Shown here: positions 37,962 to 47,383 of the stretch, one piece after another
Layout of the letters: each line of letters begins with the position of its first letter
Position numbering within the stretch: position 1 is the first letter of the stretch
Assembly (NCBI RefSeq): GCF_024296925.1
Contig: NZ_CP101125.1
Location: 2,792,501-2,856,500 of the forward strand
DNA length: 64,000 nucleotides
Direction: 5' to 3'
DNA from: Pseudomonas nunensis
Lineage (GTDB): Bacteria > Pseudomonadota > Gammaproteobacteria > Pseudomonadales > Pseudomonadaceae
Notes under the pieces: model-generated
What the model was told of the DNA's origin: nothing
The model's input: the letters and a program-made list of their open reading frames with translations, nothing else
The model's database searches: none
Position numbers and translations under genes: made by a program

Positions 37962-38714
37962 ATGCTCAAGCCTTATCGCATCGGCCAGATCGTGCCGAGC
38001 TCCAACACCACCATGGAAACCGAGATCCCGGCGATGCTCACCGCGCGCCAGTTGATCCGCCCGGAGCGTTTCACCTTCCACTCCAGCCGCATGCGCATGA
38101 AGCAGGTGCGCAAAGAGGAACTGGCGGCGATGGACGGCGAGTCCGACCGTTGCGCCGTGGAATTGTCCGACGCCAAGGTTGATGTGCTGGGTTATGCCTG
38201 TCTGGTGGCGATCATGGCCATGGGGCTCGGTTATCATCGCCAGTCCGAACATCGGCTGCGCAAGGCCACCGCCGATAACGATGCGAATGCCCCGGTGATC
38301 ACCAGTGCCGGCGCCTTGATCGAAGGGCTGAAAGTCATGGGCGCGAAACGCATCGCCATCGTCGCGCCGTACATGAAGCCGCTGACCGAACTGGTGGTGG
38401 ATTACATTCGCGAAGAAGGCTTTGAAGTGGTGGATTGGCGTGCCTTGGAGATCCCCGACAATCTCGCCGTTGCGCAGCACGACCCGGCGAACCTGCCCGG
38501 CATCGTGGCTGGCATGAATCTGGAAGGTGTGGACGTGATCGTGCTCTCGGCCTGCGTGCAGATGCAGTCGTTGCCGGTGGTAGCGCAAGTCGAAGCGCAA
38601 ACCGGCAAACCGGTGCTGACCGCCGCCATCGCCACCACCTACGCCATGCTCAAGGCCCTGGACCTGGAACCCATCGTCCCCGGCGCTGGCGCCCTGCTCT
38701 CCGGCGCTTACTGA
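37962..38714 (+). CDS. nicE: Maleate cis-trans isomerase NicE
   Basis: 250 residues; 18 bp after nicD. Asp/Glu racemase-like fold with start YRIGQIVPSSNTTMETEIPAML and two catalytic cysteines, Cys80 (LGYACLVAIM) and Cys198 (VLSACVQMQSLP). It isomerises maleate to fumarate, the last step before the TCA cycle. Confidence 0.94.
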   Translation: MLKPYRIGQIVPSSNTTMETEIPAMLTARQLIRPERFTFHSSRMRMKQVRKEELAAMDGESDRCAVELSDAKVDVLGYACLVAIMAMGLGYHRQSEHRLRKATADNDANAPVITSAGALIEGLKVMGAKRIAIVAPYMKPLTELVVDYIREEGFEVVDWRALEIPDNLAVAQHDPANLPGIVAGMNLEGVDVIVLSACVQMQSLPVVAQVEAQTGKPVLTAAIATTYAMLKALDLEPIVPGAGALLSGAY

Positions 38715-38753
38715 AGTGGCTCGTTGAAAGCGGCTTTGTGGCAGTCGGGCACT

Positions 38754-38885
38754 TGTGGCGAGGGAGCTTGCTCCCGCTGGGTTGCGCAGCAGCCCTCAAA
38801 TCGACCATGAATTTTTGTCTGAATTAACGCGGTGACGGTTTTGGGGCTGCTTCGCATCCCAGCGGGAGCACGCTCCCTCGCCACA
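38754..38885. repeat. Inverted repeat of the TGTGGCGAGGGAGC family
   Basis: Arms TGTGGCGAGGGAGCTTGCTCCCGCTGGG and CCCAGCGGGAGCACGCTCCCTCGCCACA lie between nicE and nicF, within the expected nicCDEFT transcript. The core keeps GGTTGCGCAGCAGCC / GGGGCTGCTTCGCA. The arms match the inner arms of 18500-18625. Confidence 0.88.
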
Positions 38886-38943
38886 GGTTAGTTGCAGTGC
38901 CAAAGAGAGTATTTGCAATGCATAAGAATGAGGACGCGATTAA

Positions 38944-39576
38944 ATGAGCGAACAAACCGCCAACGACAATTATCAAGGCGTGTGGGGTCAGCGCATCGGG
39001 TTTGGTCAAAAAGCTGCGTTGCTGATGATCGATTTCATGCGCGGCTACACCACCGAAGGCGCGCCGCTGTTTGCGCCCGGCGTGGTCAGTGCGGTGGCTG
39101 AAAGCGTCGAGTTACTTGCCAGCGCCCGGCGCGTGGGCATCTCGGTGGTGCACACCAATATCCGCTACCATCCCGGCCATTTCGCCGACGGCGGGATCTG
39201 GGTGAAAAAGGCCCCGGTGATGAAGGACATGGTCGAGGGCAACCCCTTGGCGGCGTTTTGCGAAGAGGTGTTGCCTCAGGAAAATGAAGTGGTGATCAGC
39301 AAACAATACGCCAGTGCTTTTTTCGGCAGCAGCCTCGCCTCGATGCTGCACGCCCAAGGCATCGACACCGTGGTGCTGGCCGGTTGCTCGACCAGTGGCT
39401 GCATTCGGGCGACGGCGGTGGATGCGGTGCAACACGGTTTTCGCACCATCGTCGTGCGCGAGTGCGTCGGCGACCGACACCCGGCGCCCCACGAGGCCAA
39501 CCTGTTCGACATCGACAGCAAGTACGGCGATGTCATCAGCAAACAGGAGGCCATCGCCCACTTCGAAAAAATGTAA
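38944..39576 (+). CDS. nicF: Maleamate amidohydrolase NicF
   Basis: 210 residues; ATG after GAGGA. Isochorismatase-family hydrolase with triad Asp30 (LLMIDFMRG), Lys120 (VVISKQYASAF) and Cys153 (GCSTSGCIRATA, second Cys). It hydrolyses maleamate to maleate and ammonia, acting between NicD and NicE. Confidence 0.94.
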   Translation: MSEQTANDNYQGVWGQRIGFGQKAALLMIDFMRGYTTEGAPLFAPGVVSAVAESVELLASARRVGISVVHTNIRYHPGHFADGGIWVKKAPVMKDMVEGNPLAAFCEEVLPQENEVVISKQYASAFFGSSLASMLHAQGIDTVVLAGCSTSGCIRATAVDAVQHGFRTIVVRECVGDRHPAPHEANLFDIDSKYGDVISKQEAIAHFEKM

Positions 39577-39983
39577 TGCGTGCCACAAGAACCGCGCCAT
39601 TTAGAGCGTTGGTCTTGTCGGGTTTGAAGGGACGATAGCCACTCAGTAAAGACTTCGAGTCGAACACTGTCCTGTGGCGAGCGAGCTTGCTCGCGCTGGG
39701 CTGCGAAGCAGCCCCAAAATGGCGGCGACACACCTATTTTGCGAGTGCTGCGCACTCGAGCGGGAGCAAGCTCCCTCGCCACAACAGCAGTGCATGACTG
39801 AAGATCGTCTTCAACTGCCTGGCGCCGGTCTGACAAACCCAAACGAAAAAAACTGAGCTCAACTCGCCCACGAGCGAGCGCCCAGTCTTCTGACACTGCC
39901 TTTGGACGTCGCTTTTGCAGCGCGCCAGAGCGCTGGAAAAAGCGGCTGTATAAAAACCATAAGTCACCGCCAGGAGACATCCG
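39577..39983. other. Long intergenic region within the nic operon
   Basis: This 407-bp gap between nicF and nicT contains the inverted repeat 39674-39783 and about 200 bp of unique sequence before nicT. I found no good coding frame; a separate nicT promoter is possible. Confidence 0.5.
39674..39783. repeat. Compound inverted repeat, hybrid REP type
   Basis: Left arm TGTGGCGAGCGAGCTTGCTCGCG, right arm CGAGCGGGAGCAAGCTCCCTCGCCACA; the core has GGCTGCGAAGCAGCC and GAGTGCTGCGCACTC. It combines features of the 18500 and 38754 elements. Confidence 0.85.
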
Positions 39984-41294
39984 ATGCCCATTGCGAACGC
40001 AGCACCCGCGACCACGGTCGCCGACCCGATTCAAGCGCTGTACCACAAGATCACCTGGAAGCTGATTCCGTTCCTGTGCTTCTGCTACCTGGCCGCGTAC
40101 CTCGACCGGATCAACATCGGCTTCGCCAAACTGCAGATGCTCGATCAACTGCACTTCAGCGAAACCGCGTTCGGCCTCGGCGCCGGGCTGTTCTTTGTCG
40201 GCTACATCCTGTTCGAAGTGCCGAGCAACCTGGTGCTGGAAAAGGTCGGCGCGAAGATCTGGATCGCCCGGATCATGATCACCTGGGGCCTGCTCTCGGC
40301 CTGCACCATGCTCGTGACCTCCACCACCCAGTTCTACGTCCTGCGTTTCCTGCTCGGCGCCGCCGAAGCGGGTTTCCTGCCGGGGGTCCTGTATTACCTG
40401 ACCACCTGGTTTCCGACCTATCGACGCGGCCGCATCATCGCGCTGTTCATGATCGGTTTGCCACTGTCCAGCGTGATTGGCGGGCCGCTGTCCGGCTGGG
40501 TGATGAGCCATTTCGACAGCCTCGGAGGTTTGCGTGGCTGGCAGTGGCTGTTCTTGATCGAAGCGGTGCCCAGCGTATTGCTCGGAATACTGACCTTCTG
40601 GGCACTGCCCAATAGCTATCAGCAAGCCAAGTGGCTCAACGATGAAGAGAAAGCCCTGCTAGAACAGGAACTGCGCGCCGACGAAGCGAGTGCTGGCGAC
40701 AGCAAACACAGCTTTCGCGACGGTTTCTTCAACCTGAAAGTGTGGATGCTCGGTGGTATCGATTTCTCGATTCTGCTCAGCGCCTACGCCATGGGTTTCT
40801 GGATGCCGACCTTCATCCGCAACGCCGGGATCGTCGATACATTCCACATCGGCATTCTCACCGCATTGCCGAGCGTCGCCGCGCTGCTGGGCATGCTGCT
40901 GATCGGCGCCAGTTCGGATAAACATCGCGAACGCCGCTGGCACATCATCGTACCGTTCCTGGTCGGCGCGGCGGCCATGGCCACTGCACCGTTATTCGTG
41001 CACAACGTGGTGGCGACCGTGGCGCTGTTCGCCATTGCTTCGGCGGCGATCATCGGCGCGGTGCCGGTGTTCTTCAGCCTGCCGGCGACCTTCCTCAAAG
41101 GTACGGCCGCGGCCACCGGGTTTGCGCTTGCCTGTTCGTTGGCGAACATTGCCGGGCTGGTGAGCAACTCGCTGATGGGTGTGGCGATTGATGTCACCGG
41201 CAGCAGTGCCGGGGCGCTGTGGTTCTTTGCCGGGTGCCTGATCCTCAGCAGTTTCCTGGTGATTGCGTTGCCGGCCAAACTGGTAAACCGCTGA
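39984..41294 (+). CDS. nicT: MFS transporter NicT (probable nicotinate/6-hydroxynicotinate uptake)
   Basis: 436 residues; ATG after CAGGAG. Anion:cation symporter (phthalate permease-like) MFS with 12 segments: YLAAYLDRINIGFAKLQM (motif 1 variant), GYILFEVPSNLVLEKVGAKIWIARIMITWGL and FLLGAAEAGFLPGVLYYLTTWFP. Its order after nicF matches nicCDEFT. It imports the pathway substrate across the inner membrane. Confidence 0.88.
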   Translation: MPIANAAPATTVADPIQALYHKITWKLIPFLCFCYLAAYLDRINIGFAKLQMLDQLHFSETAFGLGAGLFFVGYILFEVPSNLVLEKVGAKIWIARIMITWGLLSACTMLVTSTTQFYVLRFLLGAAEAGFLPGVLYYLTTWFPTYRRGRIIALFMIGLPLSSVIGGPLSGWVMSHFDSLGGLRGWQWLFLIEAVPSVLLGILTFWALPNSYQQAKWLNDEEKALLEQELRADEASAGDSKHSFRDGFFNLKVWMLGGIDFSILLSAYAMGFWMPTFIRNAGIVDTFHIGILTALPSVAALLGMLLIGASSDKHRERRWHIIVPFLVGAAAMATAPLFVHNVVATVALFAIASAAIIGAVPVFFSLPATFLKGTAAATGFALACSLANIAGLVSNSLMGVAIDVTGSSAGALWFFAGCLILSSFLVIALPAKLVNR

Positions 41295-41311
41295 CACCAC
41301 ACACCTCCCCT

Positions 41312-41401
41312 TGTGGGAGCGGGCTTGCTCGCGAAGGCGTCGTGTCATTCAGTATTTCTGTCAACTGACACACCGCATTCGCGAGCAAGCCCGCTCCCAC
41401 A
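41312..41401. repeat. REPIN
   Basis: Paired REP arms in the 145-bp gap between nicT and the nucleoside hydrolase gene. Confidence 0.93.
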
Positions 41402-41439
41402 GGGGATTTGTATTCCAAAAATTACCCAGGTGAGTATCC

Positions 41440-42519
41440 ATGCAAGGTTTGATCAAACGCTGTGCCCTGCTTGTCGCCGCCGGCCTGTGCGCCGGTTCTT
41501 TGCAAGCCGCGGAAAAAGTCATCTTCGACACCGATTTCAACGTCCTCAACGATGACGGCCAGGCCTTCATCATGCTCGCCCAATTGCACGCGCAAAAACG
41601 CATCGACCTGCTCGGCATGACCCTGGTCAGCGGCAATGCCTGGGTCGATCAGGAGCAGGTCGACGCGCTCAAGGCTGTGGAGCGCATGGGTGTGGAAAAG
41701 GACATCGGCGTGTATTCCGGCGCGGCGTACCCGTTGCTGCATGACTTCGCCACGTACCCGCAGGAGCAAGCGCTGTTCGGCGCCGGTTGGCCGGGAGCGT
41801 TCAAGGCGCCGCGCCCGACGTCTGCCGCGCAACTGGTAGCACCGCCGGACGGCCTCGCTACCCACACGAAACTGCGCAAGGAAACCGCCGCGCAGTTCAT
41901 CGTCGACAGCGTGCGCGCCAATCCGCATGAGGTGACGTTGCTGGCGGTCGGGCCGCTGACCAATATTGCGCTGGCGATCCGTTCCGCACCGGACATCGTG
42001 CCGCTGATCAAACGCATCGTGTACATGGGCGGCGCGCTGGAGATTCCGGGCAACACCACCCCGGCTGCCGAGTTCAACTGGTGGTTCGACCCCGAGGCGG
42101 CGAAGATCGTCCTGCGCTCGCCTGTCGAACATGTGATCTTCCCCAACGACGTCTGCGAGAAGGTCACGTTCGATGCCTCGGTGTACAAACGGGTGATCGC
42201 AAAACCGGGGGCCATTGCGGACCTGTACAAGCACGAATTCGGCCCGCTGTTCGACAAGGATCCGGCGTATCACAGCTTCACCTGGGACAGCCTGCCGGCA
42301 CTGTTTCTGGTGCAACCGGACATCGTCACCGAATCCCGGGATTTGTGGGTGGATGTCGACGCGCAGTTCGGCGCCGATTACGGCCGCGCGCTGGGCTACA
42401 AGAAAAGCCCGCCGGTGGGCACGCAAAAAGCCAAAGTGGTGTTCGCCATCGACCAGCAGAAATTCTGGGACGGCTACGTCAACCTCGTGACCTTGCCGAC
42501 CCCGGTGAAGGGCCGCTGA
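41440..42519 (+). CDS. Periplasmic nucleoside hydrolase (IU-NH family)
   Basis: 359 residues with a signal peptide (about 1-22, ending LQA). Ca-binding N-terminus FDTDFNVLNDDGQAFIML (variant of DTDxGxDDA), LLAVGPLTNIALAI, and late active-site AAEFNWWFDPEAAKIVL. It cleaves ribonucleosides to base and ribose, here outside the cytoplasm. The position right after nicT, where I remember the porin nicP in P. putida, suggests release of a pyridine or purine base for uptake. Nicotinic acid riboside or nicotinamide riboside are conceivable substrates; this is inference. Confidence 0.85.
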   Translation: MQGLIKRCALLVAAGLCAGSLQAAEKVIFDTDFNVLNDDGQAFIMLAQLHAQKRIDLLGMTLVSGNAWVDQEQVDALKAVERMGVEKDIGVYSGAAYPLLHDFATYPQEQALFGAGWPGAFKAPRPTSAAQLVAPPDGLATHTKLRKETAAQFIVDSVRANPHEVTLLAVGPLTNIALAIRSAPDIVPLIKRIVYMGGALEIPGNTTPAAEFNWWFDPEAAKIVLRSPVEHVIFPNDVCEKVTFDASVYKRVIAKPGAIADLYKHEFGPLFDKDPAYHSFTWDSLPALFLVQPDIVTESRDLWVDVDAQFGADYGRALGYKKSPPVGTQKAKVVFAIDQQKFWDGYVNLVTLPTPVKGR

Positions 42520-42645
42520 AACCCCTGGCAATCATGAACAAGTGACAGCCTCGGGCGAACCCCTCACAGTGAGCGTGGTCGCACAGGTGAACCGCCAGCG
42601 TTTGCGCGATGGCGGTTCAGTCCCTTTTTCTGTCGAGAGCCCTTC

Positions 42646-43119
42646 ATGCGCAGACTTCTTGCCCTGTCCCTTTCACTGCTGTTGCTCTCCCTGAGCGCCT
42701 GCGCGCTGTTCCCGAATCGCGATCCGCTGAACATCAATGTGGTCGGCATCGAGCCTCTGCAAAGCCAGGACCTGGAAGTGCGTTTCGCGGTGAAGATCCG
42801 CGTGCAGAACCCGAATGAAACCGCTATCGACTACAACGGCGTGGCGCTGGACCTGGAAGTCAACGGTCAGCCATTGGCGTCCGGTGTCAGCGATCAGTCG
42901 GGGACGATTCAGCGGTTTTCCGAAACCGTGCTGACCGTGCCGGTGAGCGTCTCGGCGTTCTCGGTATTGCGCCAGACCCTTGGGCTGAGTCAGACCCAAA
43001 CCCTAGACAACCTGCCCTACGTGCTGCGCGGCAAATTGGCGGGCGGGTTGTTTGGCACGATGCGGTTTGTGGATACCGGGAAGCTCAGGTTGCCGGGGCC
43101 GAACGCGGCGACCTGGTAG
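42646..43119 (+). CDS. LEA type 2 (WHy-domain) lipoprotein
   Basis: 157 residues. The lipoprotein signal peptide has lipobox LSAC (Cys at about 22). A single LEA14/WHy beta-sandwich domain follows: INVVGIEPLQSQDLEVRFAVKIRVQNPNETAIDYNGVALDLEVNGQPLASGV. Such proteins are membrane-anchored desiccation or stress-related scaffolds of poorly known role. Apparently monocistronic. Confidence 0.85.
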   Translation: MRRLLALSLSLLLLSLSACALFPNRDPLNINVVGIEPLQSQDLEVRFAVKIRVQNPNETAIDYNGVALDLEVNGQPLASGVSDQSGTIQRFSETVLTVPVSVSAFSVLRQTLGLSQTQTLDNLPYVLRGKLAGGLFGTMRFVDTGKLRLPGPNAATW

Positions 43120-43137
43120 TTCCAACCCAATCAAAAA

Positions 43138-43227
43138 TGTGGGAGCGGGCTTGCTCGCGAAAGCAGTGTGTCATTCGATGTAAATGTCGATTGACACACC
43201 GCTTTCGCGAGCAAGCCCGCTCCCACA
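43138..43227. repeat. REPIN
   Basis: Paired REP arms between the convergent lipoprotein and nitrilase genes. Confidence 0.93.
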
Positions 43228-43238
43228 GGGGTAAGTGG

Positions 43239-44162
43239 TTATGCGGTAAATCGCACGCCGGGTTTGGCCCGTTCATCCACAGTCAGCTCAAACACATCCG
43301 GCCGCGCATAGTGCCCGACGACATCGAAATCGTAGCGCGCACGAATCAACTCGTCGGTATCAATTTCCGCCGTCAATAAACCCGGCCCTCCCCTTAACGG
43401 CCCGGCCAACACATCCCCCATCGGCCCAACAATCACACTGCCCCCCGCAATCAACGGCCGCTCCACCGGCCAGTTGGCGATCTCTAAACCCAACGCTTGC
43501 GGCGATTCCTGCACCTGGCACGCGCTGACCACAAAGCAGCGGCCTTCGTGGGCGATGTGGCGCATGCTGACTTGCCACATCTCGCGCTCGTCCACGGTCG
43601 GCGCGCACCAGACTTCCACGCCTTTGGCGTACATCGCGGTGCGCAGCAGCGGCATCATGTTTTCCCAGCACACCACTGCCGCGAGGCGCCCGACCTGGCT
43701 GTCGATCACCGGCAGCGTCGAACCATCGCCCTTGCCCCAAATCAGCCGTTCGGTGCCGGTCGGCATCAGTTTGCGGTGCTTGGCCACCAAGCCAGCCTGC
43801 GGATCGAAATACAGCGCAGTGCAATACAGCGTGCTGCCCGCGCGCTCGATCACGCCAATCACCAGGTTGGCCCCGGTGCGCGCCGACAACCCGGCCAACG
43901 CTTCGGTTTCGACGCCCGGCACGTCGATGGCATTGGCGAAGTATCGCGCAAACGCTTCACGACCCTCGGGCAGGCGATAGCCCAACTGCGTGCCAAAAGC
44001 TTCACCTTTGGGATAACCACCCAGCAGCGCTTCCGGCATCACCACCAGCGCGGCGCCGGACTCGATGATCGCGTTTTCCCAGGACAGGATCTGCTCCAAT
44101 GTTTCGCCCTTGCCTCCGGGCAAGGCGCCGATTTGCAGGGCGGCAACGATTGACTTGGACAT
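43239..44162 (-). CDS. Nitrilase (carbon-nitrogen hydrolase family)
   Basis: 307 residues from the ATG at 44162 (GGAG 8 bp upstream; the frame runs 64 codons further without a usable start). Catalytic triad: Glu in [14 protein letters not shown], Lys in [16 protein letters not shown], Cys in [18 protein letters not shown]. The CWENMMP context and GYPKG are those of true nitrilases (branch 1) rather than amidases. It converts a nitrile to the acid and ammonia; substrate unknown. Divergent from a LysR gene. Confidence 0.9.
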   Translation of the reverse strand: MSKSIVAALQIGALPGGKGETLEQILSWENAIIESGAALVVMPEALLGGYPKGEAFGTQLGYRLPEGREAFARYFANAIDVPGVETEALAGLSARTGANLVIGVIERAGSTLYCTALYFDPQAGLVAKHRKLMPTGTERLIWGKGDGSTLPVIDSQVGRLAAVVCWENMMPLLRTAMYAKGVEVWCAPTVDEREMWQVSMRHIAHEGRCFVVSACQVQESPQALGLEIANWPVERPLIAGGSVIVGPMGDVLAGPLRGGPGLLTAEIDTDELIRARYDFDVVGHYARPDVFELTVDERAKPGVRFTA

Positions 44163-44247
44163 GTCTGTAACTCCGACGGCAATGAGGTGTTGCTGATTTT
44201 CCGCCCGCGCCGGATCATGAATAAAGCCCCGCTCACTGCTTAATGAT

Positions 44248-45165
44248 ATGAACACAATGAATATCGCCACCGTCGATCTCAATCTGCTCAAAGTTTTCGA
44301 AGCCCTGCATGAGGAGTCCAGCGCCAGCCGCGCGGCCCTGCGCCTGGGCGTCACGCAATCGGCGGTCAGCGCTGCGTTACGGCGTTTGCGGGAGTTGTAT
44401 GGCGATCAGTTGTTTGTGCGTACTGGCCGGGGACTGGCGCCGACGCTCAGGGCCAATCAATTGAAACCGGTGGTCACTGATGCGCTGAACAAATGCCGGC
44501 AAAGTTTGGCGATGATCGATCCGGCGGCTCAGCACTACGAGGGACGTTCGGTGACCGTGGGCCTGTCGGATGATTTCGAGATTGCCTACGGGCGGCGGCT
44601 GATCGAAGAAATCGACCGCCGCGCACCGAAGCTGCGACTGATTTTCCGCCAGACCCACAGCCAGATCGTCGCCCATGCGTTGCTGGATCGCAGCATTGAT
44701 CTGGCGATTACCGCTGGCGGGTTTGCCGAGCGGCTGCTCAGCCGTCAGGTGTTGGGTGAAGGGGGTTATTTGTGTTTGGTGGACCCGCTGAGTCTGGCTG
44801 AAGGACAGCAAACTATCGGCCTGGAAGAGTTCGTCGCACGGGAACACATTCTGGTGTCGTCGGGTGGTTTTATCGGGATCACCGATGAGGGATTGGCGGC
44901 GCTGGGCCTGAGTCGGCGGGTGTGCGCCTCGACCACGCATTTTGCCGCGTTGCCGCATCTGCTCAAAGGCAGTCAGGCGGTGGCGACCATTCCGGCCCAC
45001 GCCGCGCAAAGCATCGCGGCGCTAACGGGGCTGGCGCTGCTGCCCTGCCCGCTGGCGCTGCCGCGTTACCCGATCGAACTGGGCTGGCGCACCAGCACCC
45101 AGCTCGATCCGGTGGTATTGAAAGTGCGCGAAGCGATTGTCGCGAGCTTCGACGCGCCCCTGTAA
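44248..45165 (+). CDS. LysR-family regulator, divergent from the nitrilase
   Basis: 305 residues. [61 protein letters not shown] (NodD/PcaQ-like start), then an effector domain. The 85-bp gap to the nitrilase start implies it controls the nitrilase. The effector, perhaps a nitrile or its acid product, cannot be read. Confidence 0.9.
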   Translation: MNTMNIATVDLNLLKVFEALHEESSASRAALRLGVTQSAVSAALRRLRELYGDQLFVRTGRGLAPTLRANQLKPVVTDALNKCRQSLAMIDPAAQHYEGRSVTVGLSDDFEIAYGRRLIEEIDRRAPKLRLIFRQTHSQIVAHALLDRSIDLAITAGGFAERLLSRQVLGEGGYLCLVDPLSLAEGQQTIGLEEFVAREHILVSSGGFIGITDEGLAALGLSRRVCASTTHFAALPHLLKGSQAVATIPAHAAQSIAALTGLALLPCPLALPRYPIELGWRTSTQLDPVVLKVREAIVASFDAPL

Positions 45166-45192
45166 ACGACATGCCCTTGTAAACGATACGCC

Positions 45193-45265
45193 CGTGTAGG
45201 AGCGAGGCTTGCCCGCGAAGGCGTCCTTGAGATCGCCTTCGCGGGCAAGCCTCGCTCCTACGGGG
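45193..45265. repeat. Tight inverted repeat, GTAGGAGCGAGGCTTGCC variant
   Basis: Arms of about 33 nt (CCCCGT/AGTAGG-type ends) with a loop of only a few bases; a very stable hairpin between convergent genes that probably terminates both. Confidence 0.9.
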
Positions 45266-45282
45266 ATCGGGGTTATCGGAAA

Positions 45283-45534
45283 TTATTTGGCGGCCATCAA
45301 GCGATTCACTTCGCTGCGCACCATGTTGGCGTACTCGGGCGGTGACAGCAGGTCGAGCTCGGAGCGGACCCATTCGGCCCATTTGCCTTTGCGTTTGGCC
45401 CGTTCGCCGAACAACCGCGCGGCTTCGCCCTTGGACTTGCCCAGGTTGCTTTGCCAGAGGTCGAACAGACGGGATTTTTCGTCTTCAAGCGCAGCGCGCT
45501 CGGCAAGGGGTTTGTCGGCCAGATTGAAGCTCAT
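45283..45534 (-). CDS. Conserved small protein, 83 aa
   Basis: ATG at 45534; longer frames upstream lack a site. Charged, helical: LADKPLAERAALEDEKSRLFDLWQSNLGKSKGEAARLFGERAKRKGKWAEWVRSEL. No signal peptide or membrane segment. No family recognised beyond a likely pseudomonad-conserved protein. Confidence 0.7.
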   Translation of the reverse strand: MSFNLADKPLAERAALEDEKSRLFDLWQSNLGKSKGEAARLFGERAKRKGKWAEWVRSELDLLSPPEYANMVRSEVNRLMAAK

Positions 45535-45698
45535 GGGAAATACCTGCGGCGTAAATAGGCGACATCTTACACTGTAGGAGGATTCCTCCGACCCTGGATT
45601 TTTCTCCGGAGTTGGGTCTGCGCGCAAATTCACTGCAACTTTTTCAATCGCCGCAGACTCCATTGTTCACTGCCCACTTACCCGCAAGGAGTTACTCA

Positions 45699-46016
45699 AT
45701 GGCCCGCAAAACAGCCGTACAAACCGCCGCAGACCAAATCAAGGACCAGGCATTCAGTGAACTTCAGGCGCTGATCGAAGAATCGGACAAACTGCTCAAA
45801 AGCAGCGCGTCGCTGGTCGGTGAAGAGGCCGATACGTTGCGTGGGCAAGTCGCCCAGAAGCTGCAACTGGCACTCGAATCCGTCACCAGTGTGCGCGAGC
45901 GCACCAAGCCTGCGGTCGATGCCACTGAATCCTACATCGGTGGCCATCCGTGGCAGACCGTAGCGATCTCCGCCGGTTTCGGCCTGGTGGTCGGGTTGCT
46001 GCTCGGTCGTCGCTAA
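45699..46016 (+). CDS. DUF883 (ElaB/YqjD-type) inner-membrane protein
   Basis: 105 residues from the ATG at 45699 with AAGGAG upstream. The N-terminal two thirds is an amphipathic helix region (DQIKDQAFSELQALIEESDKLLKSSASLVGEEADTLRGQV). A C-terminal membrane anchor with GGHPWQTVAISAGFGLVVGLLLGRR is the DUF883 signature. In E. coli, relatives are stationary-phase proteins that tether ribosomes at the membrane. Confidence 0.9.
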   Translation: MARKTAVQTAADQIKDQAFSELQALIEESDKLLKSSASLVGEEADTLRGQVAQKLQLALESVTSVRERTKPAVDATESYIGGHPWQTVAISAGFGLVVGLLLGRR

Positions 46017-46041
46017 ACCTTTCGGTTAGCCACATCCCCCC

Positions 46042-46131
46042 TGTGGGAGCGGGCTTGCTCGCGAAGGCAGAGTGTCAGTCAACATTTGCTTCGACTGACA
46101 CACCGTCTTCGCGAGCAAGCCCGCTCCCACA
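46042..46131. repeat. REPIN
   Basis: Paired REP arms in the convergent space between the DUF883 gene and the Ldh-family gene. Confidence 0.93.
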
Positions 46132-46149
46132 GGTGTCTTGAGGTGACGG

Positions 46150-47181
46150 TCAGAGCCCAGCCAACTCCCGCAGATTCGCCAACACTTCCGGTTCCAACCG
46201 AATCCCCTCAGCCGCCGATTTGGCACGCTGATGATGCCGCCGATCCCCCGGCAAACGCTTGAGCCCAACCCCATGCATCTGCCGCACCAGTTCCTGGCTG
46301 CGCTCGGCGAAGCTTTGCCCGGCGGCCTTGCTCGGATCGATCACGATCAGCAATTGCCCGGTCCACGGCGTCTTGGCGCCCGGATGGTTCGACCAGTCGA
46401 ACTCGAAGGAGAAATTACCGCCGGTCAACGCCGCCGCCAACAACTCCACCATCATCGACAACGCCGAGCCCTTGTGCCCGCCAAACGGCAGCAATGCACC
46501 GCCTTCAAGAATCGCTTTCGGGTCCTGGGTCGGCTGGCCGAGGCTGTCCACGCCCATGCCCGGCGACAAACGCTCGCCCTTGCGTGCAGCGATCTGTACG
46601 TCGCCGTGGGCGATGGCGCTGGTGGCCAGGTCGAAGACGATCGGATCACCATCCGCCCGTGGCGCGGCGAAGGCAATCGGGTTGGTGCCGAACAGCGGAC
46701 GGTCGGCGCCATGCGGCACCACGCAGGTCATGCTGTTGACCACGCTCAGGGCCACCAGGCCTTCATAGGCGAAGGGTTCGACATCCGGCCAGAGCGCGGC
46801 GAAGTGATGAGAGTTGCGGATCGCCAGCACGGCAATCCCGGCGCTGCGGGCCTTTTCCACCAGCAAGCCACGGGCTGCGGCGAGCGCGGGTTGGGCGAAC
46901 CCGTTGGCGGCATCGACCCGGACAAACCCCGAGGCCACGTCCTCGACCACCGGCACGGCTTGACCATTGACCCAACCGCTTTTCAGCGTCGACACATAAC
47001 CGGGAATGCGGAACACACCGTGGCTGTGGGCACCGTCGCGTTCGGCACCGGCACAATTGAGGGCCAGGGTCCGGGCAACGTCGGTGGAGGTGCCATGGCG
47101 CAGGAAGACGTGTTCGAGCAACACAACGAGTGAATCGAAATCAAGCGGTTCGGTGTTCGAACTGACGGGTGTTGCGGTCAT
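46150..47181 (-). CDS. Malate/L-lactate dehydrogenase-like oxidoreductase (DpkA/Ldh family)
   Basis: 343 residues from the ATG at 47181 (GGAG 6 bp upstream). NAD(P)H-dependent Ldh2 fold, not Rossmann: NCAGAERDGAHSHGVFRIPGYVSTL (catalytic His), IAVLAIRNSHHFAALWPD, PLFGTNPIAFAAPR and LPFGGHKGSALSMMVELLAAALTGG. The length and the Pseudomonas setting fit delta1-piperideine-2-carboxylate/pyrroline-2-carboxylate reductase (DpkA), used in D-lysine and D-proline catabolism; malate or ureidoglycolate dehydrogenases are alternatives. Confidence 0.8.
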   Translation of the reverse strand: MTATPVSSNTEPLDFDSLVVLLEHVFLRHGTSTDVARTLALNCAGAERDGAHSHGVFRIPGYVSTLKSGWVNGQAVPVVEDVASGFVRVDAANGFAQPALAAARGLLVEKARSAGIAVLAIRNSHHFAALWPDVEPFAYEGLVALSVVNSMTCVVPHGADRPLFGTNPIAFAAPRADGDPIVFDLATSAIAHGDVQIAARKGERLSPGMGVDSLGQPTQDPKAILEGGALLPFGGHKGSALSMMVELLAAALTGGNFSFEFDWSNHPGAKTPWTGQLLIVIDPSKAAGQSFAERSQELVRQMHGVGLKRLPGDRRHHQRAKSAAEGIRLEPEVLANLRELAGL

Positions 47182-47353
47182 CTGAGGCTCCAGTTTTATT
47201 ATTGAGTTCGGGCTACAGGCTGAAATGGGGTTGTGCGGCAACCCGGTAATACATCGGCGATTAATCGCTGTTCTGGAGGGCTCCTGTCAAGCCTCGGCGA
47301 CAGGATCGACTCAAGCAATATGTACCGCACCAAGGCTTTGCGCCGGCCTTACT

Positions 47354-47382
47354 GTTTTTCCTCAACCTGATCGAGGAAAAAC
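47354..47382 (+). promoter_or_regulatory. Hairpin covering the ribosome-binding site of the toxin-like gene
   Basis: A perfect 10-bp stem (GTTTTTCCTC, 47354-47363, with GAGGAAAAAC, 47373-47382) and 9-nt loop ends one base before the ATG at 47384 and pairs the GAGG ribosome-binding site. It is not followed by a T tract. Translational control is likely. Confidence 0.6.
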
Positions 47383-47383
47383 C

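Noticed and set aside
39276..40625. Minus-strand frame of 449 codons over nicF and nicT
   Set aside because: It crosses a repeat element and two convincing genes; composition is typical of an antisense shadow.
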